NCBI GenBank assembly: GCA_039198585.1
Contig: JBCCTJ010000022.1
Location: forward strand, 1-15,001
From: JBCCTJ01 sp039198585
GTDB taxonomy: Bacteria > Bacteroidota > Bacteroidia > Cytophagales > Amoebophilaceae
Length of the DNA stretch: 15,001 nt
Reading direction: 5' to 3'
Each line of letters opens with the position of its first letter. Positions within the stretch are counted from its first letter, which is position 1. The translations under genes and the position numbers were made by a program. Below, one piece after another: positions 1 to 6,910 of this stretch. The notes beneath the pieces were generated by a model, which was given only the letters and a program-made list of their open reading frames with translations, searched no databases and was not told where the DNA came from.

Positions 1-1
1 A

Positions 2-268
2 CCGAGCCTATCTCCGACTTCCCATCCAAGTGCATCGCCAAGCATTAATCCTACTGAATTTCTGGCTTCTTCTGCTAGTGATGATGATGGAAAATGGTGG
101 ACCACAGAAAGGTATCTATATGTATTCCTTGGAGGAGGAGGCCTATTATTGGCTATTGCAGGTACAAAATTAACTTGTGTTTTCATAAGACATTGCAAGG
201 ATGCTACAGATAGTAATATTGTTACAAAAGTAGAACTAGCTCTAGAAGCTGATGAAATAAGTGAATAA
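2..268 (+). CDS. C-terminal end of a single-pass membrane protein (partial, unknown function)
   Basis: An open frame runs in from the left edge and gives the last 88 residues of a protein. The first ~30 residues are rich in Pro and Ser with a short Asp run (SASDDDGKWW), which looks like an extracytoplasmic linker. A Gly/Leu-rich hydrophobic stretch follows (YLYVFLGGGGLLLAIAGTKL), long enough for one membrane span. After it comes a tail of ~30 residues that begins with basic residues (IRHCK) and ends acidic (EADEISE). The positive-inside rule puts this tail in the cytoplasm. The layout is that of an exported protein held by a C-terminal anchor, and it resembles two other proteins in this window. 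The N-terminus lies outside, so no family can be named. It stops at TAA, followed by a second TAA. Confidence 0.6.
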   Translation, partial: PSLSPTSHPSASPSINPTEFLASSASDDDGKWWTTERYLYVFLGGGGLLLAIAGTKLTCVFIRHCKDATDSNIVTKVELALEADEISE

Positions 269-940
269 TAAAAACACTTTTGATTTGTTTAATTTAGTTG
301 TTATTGGATAGTAGTTTATTACAAAAACAACCCACTTGCTACCTGTTTGAGAATTAAGACTCCAATAATGAGTCGATTCTCATCCAGTACGTATCAAAAA
401 ACATAAAAATTGTAGTCTTATTGGGTTAAAAAAAGAAAAAGGCAGCTTCTTGAAAGGGAAGGTGAAGTCAAAAAGAACACAATTCCCTTAAAAGAATCAA
501 TGCTCGTACAGCAAAAACGGAAAAGCTTTGGATACTTTTTGGAATAAATACAACTAATGCCCTAAAAATAAGTCATCGGATGAGTGCCGCCCTGCTTCTG
601 AGAAAAGTGGCTTAGAGGGCAATCGTATTACTGGAATACGTTCCTTGATTGGAGTACTATAGCTACTCTCCATTAAAAAAATCGATTTTTCTTTAATCTT
701 GGTCAGTGAGATATTTTTTTCTTCAGAAGCCATAGAATTTTTACGAAAAATTTCAGAAAATAGACATTTTATTTCTTCAAACTAGGAAAATTTGCTTGAA
801 TTGTAACACCCCCTTATTACATCAGATAATTTAAATGTACTTGGTTGTTTCGCACGCATTATTTATGAGATATGTAGTAGAAAAAAGAAAGTAGAAGAAT
901 AAGGCATCACTATAAGATATTGGTTAGATCATGTAGATGA
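269..940. other. Gene-poor stretch between two converging genes, with possible gene remnants
   Basis: About 670 bases without a convincing intact gene. The plus strand has one short open run (about 425-546) of mostly charged residues, including RKRQLLEREGEVKK, with no recognisable family. The minus strand has the possible broken small gene listed at 554-859. I see no tRNA, rRNA, CRISPR or strong terminator hairpin. The region probably consists of decayed sequence, as in the 6.9-7.9 kb stretch, but here I could not recognise the source. Confidence 0.4.
554..859 (-). pseudogene. Possible small broken gene, one in-frame stop (unknown)
   Basis: Reading leftward from an ATG at 859, a frame of 102 codons contains a single internal stop at 782-784 and ends at TAG 554-556. 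The first part reads MRAKQPSTFKLSDVIRGCYN. After the stop the frame continues with well-mixed residue composition (for example SYSTPIKERIPVIRLPS) and ends in DDLFLGH. An internal ATG at 733 would give an intact 59-residue protein. It has the texture of coding sequence, but I cannot assign it to a family. The opposite strand in the same codon register is also fairly open, so the strand is uncertain. It could be a decayed gene, a 59-residue gene, or chance. Confidence 0.25.
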
Positions 941-1948
941 TTAATTAACTTCTCTTACTCTTGCCTGCTTCTCTACTTCGTTGACTACAGTACGACGAAA
1001 TTCATTATCCTGCTTAAGTAATTGCAATATTTTTTCCTTTCCTTGTCCTAGCTGCTTGCCCTGATAGGAATACCAGCTCTTAGTCTGTTGGATAACCTCT
1101 AATACCAAAGCCTTTATTAAAAGTTCAGCCTCCTTGGCAATTCCTTCTCCATAGTGAAGTGGTATGATAGCTTCTTGAAAAGGAGGAGCCATTTTATTTT
1201 TTACTACTTTTACTTTCATTTCATGACCTATGAGCTTATGATCACTATCCTTAATAAATGCACCCTTATTTACTTTCAAGCGAATAGAAGCATAAAATTT
1301 TAGTGCATTGCCTCCTGACGTGGTTTCCGGAGAGCCAAAAAATACCCCTATTTTATGACGCACTTGATTAATAAAAACACAAAGAGCCTGCTTTTTATGC
1401 ACAATAGCAGCTAGCTTGCGCATGACCTGAGACATCATCCTTGCTTGTGCACCCATAGGAGGAGCGCCCATATCACCTTTTAGTTCTGATTCTGGGATCA
1501 GAGCTGATACAGAGTCAATAACAACTATTTTTACCTTCCCAGAATCAATCACTTGTTGGGTTATACTTAAGGCCTGTTCCCCATAATCTGGTTGACATAT
1601 AAGAAGTTGATCTATACGAATCCCTACTGCTGCTGCATAAGCCTGATCAAAAGCATGCTCAGCATCTATAAAGAGAGCCCTGTGCCCTGCTTTTTGTGCT
1701 TCTGCAATCGCATGAAGTGCTAAGGTGGTTTTACCTGATGCTTCTAAACCATAGATTTCTATAATACGTCCCCAAGGCAACCCCCCTATTCCTAAAGCTT
1801 GGTTGAGGTAGTAACATCCTGTAGATAGTACAGGAACACTTCTGGAAGATAGATCCCCTAATGACATAATCACCCCTTCTCCATATTTTTTTTGTAAGCT
1901 ATTCAATAATACTTGCAAGCTTTTTTGATGATCTACTTTTTGAGTCAT
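941..1948 (-). CDS. recA: Recombinase RecA
   Basis: RecA forms ATP-dependent filaments on single-stranded DNA in the cytoplasm, drives strand exchange in recombinational repair, and where LexA exists triggers its cleavage. At 335 residues it is close to the usual 340-350. Landmarks: Walker A GLEASGKTT (67-75), catalytic Glu in IDAEHA (Glu97), Walker B VVIDSV (142-147), L1 DNA loop with PPMGAQARMMSQ (about 163-174), and L2 loop FFGSPETTSGGNALKFYAS (203-221). Two oddities are visible. The near-invariant Pro of the P-loop (GPESSGKTT in E. coli) is Leu. The acidic C-terminal tail that autoinhibits E. coli RecA is missing, since the protein ends KQARVREVN. The start is the ATG next to paired dyads in the upstream region. 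It diverges from nfo, another repair gene. Identity is secure. Confidence 0.97.
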   Translation of the reverse strand: MTQKVDHQKSLQVLLNSLQKKYGEGVIMSLGDLSSRSVPVLSTGCYYLNQALGIGGLPWGRIIEIYGLEASGKTTLALHAIAEAQKAGHRALFIDAEHAFDQAYAAAVGIRIDQLLICQPDYGEQALSITQQVIDSGKVKIVVIDSVSALIPESELKGDMGAPPMGAQARMMSQVMRKLAAIVHKKQALCVFINQVRHKIGVFFGSPETTSGGNALKFYASIRLKVNKGAFIKDSDHKLIGHEMKVKVVKNKMAPPFQEAIIPLHYGEGIAKEAELLIKALVLEVIQQTKSWYSYQGKQLGQGKEKILQLLKQDNEFRRTVVNEVEKQARVREVN

Positions 1949-1960
1949 ATTTGTTTTTTA

Positions 1961-2002
1961 TTGTTTCGATAATGCAATATAGAAACAAATATGAATATTG
2001 CA
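1961..2002. promoter_or_regulatory. Two interleaved inverted repeats upstream of recA (candidate operator)
   Basis: Just upstream of the recA ATG lie two dyads with the same geometry. TTGTTTC (1961-1967) pairs with GAAACAA (1982-1988), and TGCAATAT (1973-1980) pairs with ATATTGCA (1995-2002). Both have a 14-base spacer, and half-sites are about two helical turns apart. A near match to the -7 element on the recA strand (CATATTTG, reverse complement of 1986-1993) lies inside the second dyad. This suits a dimeric regulator controlling recA, in the place where an SOS-type repressor would bind, but neither dyad resembles the E. coli or Bacillus LexA box. Binding is inference. Confidence 0.4.
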
Positions 2003-2085
2003 AGTCCAAAATTGTTGGTTAGCTAAAAATAGAGATCAGGCTATGCTTCATTGCTAATCTTTTCGTTTCATATCTTAGTTATCGT

Positions 2086-2250
2086 TTAGCATGCACTACA
2101 ACTATCAGCAGCAATAAGTCCAGTACAGCATACACTTTGCAAATACGACACCCCACTATATCTAAGCAATAAACTATAACTTTCTTTTTGCATTGATGGT
2201 ATTGGTTGATTACAATCAAAGCCATTATGTATACTTCCTACTTGAATCAT
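2086..2250 (-). CDS. Possible 54-residue Cys-containing small protein
   Basis: In the recA-nfo divergent region, the minus strand is open from ATG 2250 to TAA at 2086-2088. The product begins MIQVGSIHNGFDCNQP and ends VCCTGLIAADSCSAC, so four of its five Cys are in the last 14 residues. There is no membrane span or known motif. It overlaps the proposed nfo promoter on the other strand and has no clear promoter of its own. It may be a small metal- or redox-active protein, or a chance ORF; only conservation in relatives could tell. The stretch 2003-2085 beside it holds nothing I recognise. Confidence 0.25.
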   Translation of the reverse strand: MIQVGSIHNGFDCNQPIPSMQKESYSLLLRYSGVSYLQSVCCTGLIAADSCSAC

Positions 2251-2270
2251 CAATAAATCTTATATCTTTG
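2241..2270 (+). promoter_or_regulatory. Bacteroidota-type promoter of the nfo-sufC-sufD cluster
   Basis: TATCTTTG (2263-2270) matches the Bacteroidota -7 consensus TAnnTTTG exactly. CTTG (2241-2244), a partial match to the -33 TTTG element, lies 18 bases upstream, close to the usual ~19. Transcription would start about 5-7 bases past the -7 box, only a few bases before the ATG at 2285, giving a very short leader. No Shine-Dalgarno sequence is visible, as is common in this phylum. Confidence 0.6.
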
Positions 2271-2284
2271 CGCGAACTTTACTT

Positions 2285-3148
2285 ATGACAAAAACCTCTC
2301 ATGTTGATTTACTAGGAGCTCATACCTCAGCTGCAGGGGGCGGATGGCATGCGTTAGAAGAAGGTATCCAAATAGGAGCTACCATGGTTCAGTTCTTTAC
2401 TGCCAATCAGCGACAATGGAATCATCGTCCACTAACAAAAGAAGCTATTAGGCAATTTCAAACAGTACGGCAAAGTGGGTGCATACAAAAAGTCATGAGT
2501 CATAGTAGCTATTTGATTAATCTTGGTTCTCCCGATCCAGAAGGATTGACCAAGAGTCGAGCAGCTTTCAGACAAGAAATATTGCGCTGCCAAGCACTCG
2601 GTGTAGACTACCTCAACTTTCATCCAGGGGCAGCACTCAAAGGCAGCCGCCAAGATTGCCTGGACCGTATTGTGGAAAGCTTAACAACGATGGAAGATTT
2701 GCTACACAATAGTACTTTAACGTTGCTTTTTGAGTCTACAGCTGGGCAAGGATCTACCATCGGGGTCACCTTTGAAGAGCTAGGCTATTTAATAGAAAAG
2801 AGCAGCCATTTGCCTCATGTCGGGATATGCTTAGATACTTGCCACTTATTTGCAGCTGGCTATGATATACGCACAGCAGCCGGATGGCACAACACATTAC
2901 AAGCTTTTGATAATATCATTGGCCTTGACTACTTACAGGCGTTACATCTCAATGACTCTTTACGTTCTTTGGCCTCACGGAAAGATCGCCATGCCCCACT
3001 AGGCAAGGGAGCGATAGGCCTGGAGTGCTTCCAGTTTCTGATGCAGTCTCCTCTCACTCGTGATCTTCCCATGTGTTTGGAAACCCCAGGTGGGTGTGAG
3101 CAATGGCAAAAAGAGCTCATATTACTTAGAGGCTTTCGAACCACCTAA
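2285..3148 (+). CDS. nfo: Endonuclease IV (AP endonuclease)
   Basis: Endonuclease IV cuts the backbone 5' of abasic sites and removes 3' blocking groups in base-excision repair. The fold is a TIM barrel with three Zn ions. At 287 residues it matches E. coli Nfo (285). The sequence follows the family along its length: LLGAHTSAAGG (9-19), FFTANQRQW (37-45), HSSYLINLGSP (73-83), NFHPGA (111-116), STAGQGS (151-157), CLDTCHLFAAGYD (182-194) and HLNDS (221-225). All nine expected metal ligands can be placed: His73, His113, Glu150, Asp184, His187, His221, Asp234, His236 and Glu266. It starts just after an exact -7 promoter element. sufC follows after 12 bases, so the two are probably co-transcribed. 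Endonuclease IV and Suf both relate to oxidative damage, which may explain the pairing. Confidence 0.96.
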   Translation: MTKTSHVDLLGAHTSAAGGGWHALEEGIQIGATMVQFFTANQRQWNHRPLTKEAIRQFQTVRQSGCIQKVMSHSSYLINLGSPDPEGLTKSRAAFRQEILRCQALGVDYLNFHPGAALKGSRQDCLDRIVESLTTMEDLLHNSTLTLLFESTAGQGSTIGVTFEELGYLIEKSSHLPHVGICLDTCHLFAAGYDIRTAAGWHNTLQAFDNIIGLDYLQALHLNDSLRSLASRKDRHAPLGKGAIGLECFQFLMQSPLTRDLPMCLETPGGCEQWQKELILLRGFRTT

Positions 3149-3160
3149 ATAGACTTATTG

Positions 3161-3937
3161 ATGGCTCCTCAACCATTACTTATTATTGACAATCTTCATG
3201 TTACTGCGGATAGCAAGATGATCCTACGCGGATTGAGCATGACCCTATATCCTGGAGAAATTCATGCAATTATAGGGCCCAATGGTTCAGGGAAAAGTAC
3301 ACTAGGATATGTACTAGCAGGCCACCCTCACTATCAAGTAGTAGAGGGATCTATTACATTCCAAGGCAAAAATCTTCTGAAGATGACCATAGCAGAGCGA
3401 GCATCTCAAGGAATTTTTCTCGCTTTTCAGCAGCCTATAGCTATTCCAGGGGTACAAAATATGGTTTTCATGAAAACGGCTGTTGACGCAGTACGTAAGC
3501 AAAAAGGAATGACTCCAATGCATGCCAAAGAGTGGCTGCAGCTTGTCAAACAAGAAGCCGCTGCTGTAGGGTTACCTTTTTCTATGTTAGCGAGATCAGT
3601 GAATGATGGTTTTTCTGGTGGAGAGAAAAAAAGAAACGAACTCCTTCAAATGCGTTTACTGAATCCACTTCTTGCTATTCTAGATGAAACAGACTCCGGA
3701 CTAGATGCTCATGCCTTACAGGCACTCACAAAAACTGTATCTGATAGGCACCAACAAAAAAAGACATTCCTAGTCATCACTCATTATCTAGGGTTGCTAG
3801 AAGCTATTCACCCCAATGTAGTGCATATTATACAAGAAGGTAAATTAGCTAAGCAAGGAGATCTATCTTTGGCTCGACAGGTACTCAAAGAAGGTTATGG
3901 TGCTATTAGACAAGCAGTAGCTTCCTCTTCCCAATGA
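3161..3937 (+). CDS. sufC: Fe-S cluster assembly ATPase SufC
   Basis: SufC is the cytoplasmic ABC-type ATPase that binds SufB and SufD and powers Fe-S cluster assembly on the scaffold. It is not a transporter subunit. Numbered from the ATG at 3161 (258 residues), it shows Walker A GPNGSGKST (39-47), Q-loop Gln90 in LAFQQP, the SufC form of the signature FSGGEKKRNE (151-160), Walker B LLAILDE with catalytic Glu176, D-loop SGLDAHAL, and switch His208 in ITHY. A TTG directly before the ATG (3158) could add one residue, but ATG is more likely. It begins 12 bases after nfo, and its stop overlaps the sufD start by 4 bases, which suggests translational coupling. The ...EKKRNE... signature separates it from ordinary transporter ATPases. 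Confidence 0.96.
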   Translation: MAPQPLLIIDNLHVTADSKMILRGLSMTLYPGEIHAIIGPNGSGKSTLGYVLAGHPHYQVVEGSITFQGKNLLKMTIAERASQGIFLAFQQPIAIPGVQNMVFMKTAVDAVRKQKGMTPMHAKEWLQLVKQEAAAVGLPFSMLARSVNDGFSGGEKKRNELLQMRLLNPLLAILDETDSGLDAHALQALTKTVSDRHQQKKTFLVITHYLGLLEAIHPNVVHIIQEGKLAKQGDLSLARQVLKEGYGAIRQAVASSSQ

Positions 3938-5280
3938 TCCAAATGGCCAACAAACGTCTTGAAAAATTAACCCAGTGGATTGTAAGCTGGCTTATCTTGC
4001 AAAAAGAAAAAGAGGGTGTGACTATTCCTTACTTAGCCGACTGGCAAAAAGAGCTTACTCAACAATGGCATCAAAAGGGACTCCCTATACGAGGTCATAA
4101 AGAGTATCGACATACCCCTTTTCTTCCTCTCTTGAGCCAAATTGCCCAAGAGCCTTCTTTTAACTTTCCTGCTCAGATAGCTCACAAGACTTTAGGCAAT
4201 ACCCCTGAAGCACCATTTTATTGTCAATGGATCAATGGTCAAATAGCTCAACCAAAAAGCCATCAGTTGATGAAAGGAGTTAGATTGTATCATCTCAGTC
4301 AGCTTAACACAACACAACAAGAAAAAGTAAACGCCATTCTCCAAGCAAACAAGACCTATATCCGTGACACTTTTCAATTGCTCAATAGTGCTTTCCTACA
4401 AGAAGGTATCTGGATTGACATAGCCGACAACACTACCTGTGCAGACCCTATCTGGATCAGTCAAGTTATAAGCAGTCAATATCCTTCTATGGTCCATCCA
4501 TGGCTCTTGATTACTGTAGGTCGTGGTAGTCAGGTAACGATGATCAATACCCCTCCTCAAGCAATCCAATATCCTATATGGTGCAACGAGCAAGTGCAAG
4601 TATCACTGGATGAGCGAGCTCAGCTAGACTATTACTACTTACCTAGCCGAACACCATCTACTACCCATACGACGCTAGTCACACAGCAGGCTGCAAGTGA
4701 ATTCTATCACTATGCTCATATCACTGACAATACCATGTTGCGTCATGTGCTTGATGTACATCTCCTAGCATCCAAGAGTAAAGCCTATTTGTATGGCCTT
4801 TATACTGGGCAAGCGCAACAATATCAGGAAATGCATGCTGCTGCGCACCACCATGCACCTGCTACAGAGAGCCATGTGCAGTATCGTGGTATAGTAGGCG
4901 ACCACGCGCAAGCTGTTTTTTATGGCAATGCTATTGTCTATCCCGACTGCTCTAAAAGTATAGCTCATCAATCACATCGTGGGTGGCCTGTAAGTTCTCA
5001 TGCTCATTTACATACCTATCCACAATTAAATATCAAGAATGACGATGTCCAGTGTAGCCACCATGCTACCCTACAGACCCTGGATCCTACTGCCCTTACT
5101 TATTTACAAGCCAAAGGGATCACACACCAAGAAGCTACCCTGATGTTAGTAAAAGCTTTCCTCGAAGAAATACCTAGTTACTGTAAGCAAAAAGATGTTA
5201 AAAAAAGGAGTTTCAAAGAAATAGTCGATTTTTTGCATATTTTTTTGCAAAAAAATACTATATTTGTACCTAAAATGTAA
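3934..5280 (+). CDS. sufD: Fe-S cluster assembly protein SufD
   Basis: SufD is the SufB paralogue of the SufBC2D scaffold on which Fe-S clusters are built in the cytoplasm. At 448 residues it is slightly longer than E. coli SufD (423). The C-terminal half carries the SufB/SufD core: SHVQYRGIVGDHAQAVFYG (313-331), then the hallmark block LNIKNDDVQCSHHATLQTLD (365-384) with conserved Cys374 and His376, and YLQAKGI. The Asn-Leu-rich stretch usual before the hallmark (NRNLLLS type) is replaced by HRGWPVSS, so the protein is divergent. The N-terminal ~150 residues are only weakly recognisable. It overlaps sufC by 4 bases. No SufB follows, so SufB must be elsewhere or missing. SufD rather than SufB is chosen from the position after SufC and the lack of the SufB N-terminal cysteines. 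An alternative ATG lies at 3943. Confidence 0.9.
   Translation: MIQMANKRLEKLTQWIVSWLILQKEKEGVTIPYLADWQKELTQQWHQKGLPIRGHKEYRHTPFLPLLSQIAQEPSFNFPAQIAHKTLGNTPEAPFYCQWINGQIAQPKSHQLMKGVRLYHLSQLNTTQQEKVNAILQANKTYIRDTFQLLNSAFLQEGIWIDIADNTTCADPIWISQVISSQYPSMVHPWLLITVGRGSQVTMINTPPQAIQYPIWCNEQVQVSLDERAQLDYYYLPSRTPSTTHTTLVTQQAASEFYHYAHITDNTMLRHVLDVHLLASKSKAYLYGLYTGQAQQYQEMHAAAHHHAPATESHVQYRGIVGDHAQAVFYGNAIVYPDCSKSIAHQSHRGWPVSSHAHLHTYPQLNIKNDDVQCSHHATLQTLDPTALTYLQAKGITHQEATLMLVKAFLEEIPSYCKQKDVKKRSFKEIVDFLHIFLQKNTIFVPKM
5238..5257. repeat. 20-bp perfect palindrome inside the end of sufD
   Basis: A perfect palindrome of seven T, GC and seven A, with a TA pair at each end, lies in the last codons of sufD. 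It sits two bases upstream of an exact -7 promoter element that would serve the next gene. It could be an operator, a bendable or cruciform-prone site, or simply the result of Phe/Leu/Gln/Lys codons in an A+T-rich gene. Confidence 0.6.
5259..5266 (+). promoter_or_regulatory. Probable promoter (-7 element) of the 78-residue protein gene
   Basis: TATATTTG is an exact TAnnTTTG match, 31 bases before the ATG at 5298. A TTTG at 5232-5235 could be the -33 element, but the 23-base spacer is long. TTTG at 5244-5247 is too close. The promoter lies within the sufD coding end, so the downstream gene could be transcribed both with sufD and alone. Confidence 0.45.
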
Positions 5281-5297
5281 TTGCTAACTATATAGCT

Positions 5298-5534
5298 ATG
5301 TTCAAATTAATTCTTACAAAATATAACAATGTAATTATGCGTGACGACAAGACAAATCGCATCTATGTAGTTCTTGGAAAAAATCTTCAATGCATCACCG
5401 GCAAAAAAATAGATAATCATGGCTTAGCTTTTAAACTAAGTCATAGCTTACCACCTACTCTGCAGGTAAGAGGTGACCTCGCAAGATCTGTGAACGCAGC
5501 CCAGAAGCTTATTATGGAAAGGAGAAACCAATGA
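5298..5534 (+). CDS. Small hypothetical protein, 78 residues
   Basis: This intact frame begins with ATG 17 bases after the sufD stop and ends at TGA 5532-5534. The product is basic, with no signal peptide or membrane span. It starts MFKLILTKYNNVIMRDDKT, has alternating hydrophobic residues (RIYVVLG) suggestive of short beta strands, and ends in a probable helix (AAQKLIMERRNQ). I do not recognise a family. Its position straight after nfo-sufC-sufD in the same direction, with its own -7 element, supports a real gene. Position alone does not show that it works in Fe-S assembly. Base composition is more A+T-rich than in sufD. Confidence 0.6.
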   Translation: MFKLILTKYNNVIMRDDKTNRIYVVLGKNLQCITGKKIDNHGLAFKLSHSLPPTLQVRGDLARSVNAAQKLIMERRNQ

Positions 5535-5607
5535 TTTAAATCACTGACTATTTTTTTATTTATGAATGTATTGCGCTATTCAGTAACCAACCAAACAATT
5601 TCCTATT

Positions 5608-6846
5608 ATGAATAACTTTTATTATTTCCCTCAATCACTGAGAACAACTAGTATCCTAGTACTATTTTTATCTTTATCTTTTGGATCTAGATTCAGGAGT
5701 ATCCATGCTACAGATTCTAACAACACGAATGATCAGTATCAACTTATAGCGAATGTAATCCAATTAATTAATCAGAGCATTGAAGACAAAAAAACAGATA
5801 AAGAGCGTATTAAAAAGATAACAAGCGCAATAAAAAAGATAGAATTTAGTGAGAACACTTTACCAATCCTAGGCGAGCAATTAACAAAATTAGGGAGCAA
5901 AGTAGTTAATATTGTGAATAAAAATTTCGGATATGAAACACGAATACCTAATTTAGAATCTAGCTTAGAAGAACGAAAAAAAGAAGTTGAAAAACAAAAG
6001 AAAGAAAAAGAAAAAGCTCAAAAATCACAAGAATTTATACAAAAAAAGTACTCTGATTTAGAGCTAGGAGTTAGCATAATTACTAAGAAAGCAGCGAGAC
6101 ATGGAGTTAACATAGTAAGAACCCGTGATGATCTTAGCATAGATGGCTTAAAAAAGCAAGAAGGTTTTGGAGATAGCAAGAATGAACTGGAAGCTCTTAA
6201 GGAAAAAGTTAAAAAACTGCAAAATGATATCAGTAAAAAAGATCAAAAGATAAGTAAACTAGGAAAAACCATCAACAATAATAACAAGATCGGAGAGGAA
6301 GTTATGAGTAACAAGACAATCCAAAAACTAAAAAATCACTTACAAGTGGCTAAATCAGAAAATGATAAGCTGAAAAAGAGTCTTGAAGAGAAAAAGCAAA
6401 ACGCTGAGAACGCGACAAAAAATTTAACAATTAAAAACGAAAATTTAATTAAAGAGGTAAAAGAACTAGTGCAATCAAACAATGACCTAAAAAAAGAAAT
6501 CAACTTAAAAAAAAATCAGCAGCAGGAACTTACACCAAATCACCAAAAAGATTTAAAAGCCGTAAAAGATGAAAATGAAAACCTCAAGCAAAACCTAAAA
6601 AAAGTTAAGAATCAATTGGAGCAACTACAAAAAACAGAGAATGATGATGGTGGAGAAGTGGAATCCTTTAAGAATAACCAATTACGAGGTGAACTTAAGG
6701 AGGTGAAAGATCAGCTAAAAAGAGCTGGAAGGGGAGGAAAAATTATGGGAATAGTAGGCATAATAGCATGCTTACTATCGATTGCTTTCTCTGTGTTCAA
6801 TTATAAGAAGAATAATAATAGTCAGTCGAGCTTCTCTACGGACTAA
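5608..6846 (+). CDS. Exported coiled-coil protein with C-terminal membrane anchor
   Basis: This 412-residue protein of unknown function has a clear layout. Residues 12-26 are hydrophobic (TTSILVLFLSLSFGS) after a short N-terminus, and a cleavage site is likely near SIHA (31-34), so it is exported. Residues ~110-375 are almost entirely charged and helical, rich in Lys, Glu, Asn and Gln. Two coiled-coil stretches (about 113-150 and 190-345) are separated by a less repetitive segment (LGVSIITKKAARHGVNIV, 153-170). Residues 380-398 form one membrane span (IMGIVGIIACLLSIAFSVF), followed by a short basic and Asn/Ser-rich tail. The inferred topology is a long extracytoplasmic rod anchored in the membrane at its C-terminus. 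Similarity searches would be confounded by low complexity. No strong promoter is visible; TATTTTTT near 5549-5556 is a weak -7 candidate. Confidence 0.75.
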   Translation: MNNFYYFPQSLRTTSILVLFLSLSFGSRFRSIHATDSNNTNDQYQLIANVIQLINQSIEDKKTDKERIKKITSAIKKIEFSENTLPILGEQLTKLGSKVVNIVNKNFGYETRIPNLESSLEERKKEVEKQKKEKEKAQKSQEFIQKKYSDLELGVSIITKKAARHGVNIVRTRDDLSIDGLKKQEGFGDSKNELEALKEKVKKLQNDISKKDQKISKLGKTINNNNKIGEEVMSNKTIQKLKNHLQVAKSENDKLKKSLEEKKQNAENATKNLTIKNENLIKEVKELVQSNNDLKKEINLKKNQQQELTPNHQKDLKAVKDENENLKQNLKKVKNQLEQLQKTENDDGGEVESFKNNQLRGELKEVKDQLKRAGRGGKIMGIVGIIACLLSIAFSVFNYKKNNNSQSSFSTD

Positions 6847-6910
6847 AGAAAATGAAAAGTATTTTGGCTAAATTGCAATCCATCCAATGGGCGTATAATG
6901 TCAACTCTGT

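Noticed and set aside
306..322. GGATAGTAGTTTATTAC as a possible partner of the IS-end-like repeats near 8.2 kb
   Set aside because: Similarity needs a gap and covers mostly A/T positions, so it is not convincing.
2432..3144. Two minus-strand frames of 73 and 71 residues
   Set aside because: They are antisense to nfo, whose metal ligands and family motifs are intact across this region.
4192..4971. Three minus-strand frames of 61-68 residues
   Set aside because: They are antisense to sufD with no features of their own.
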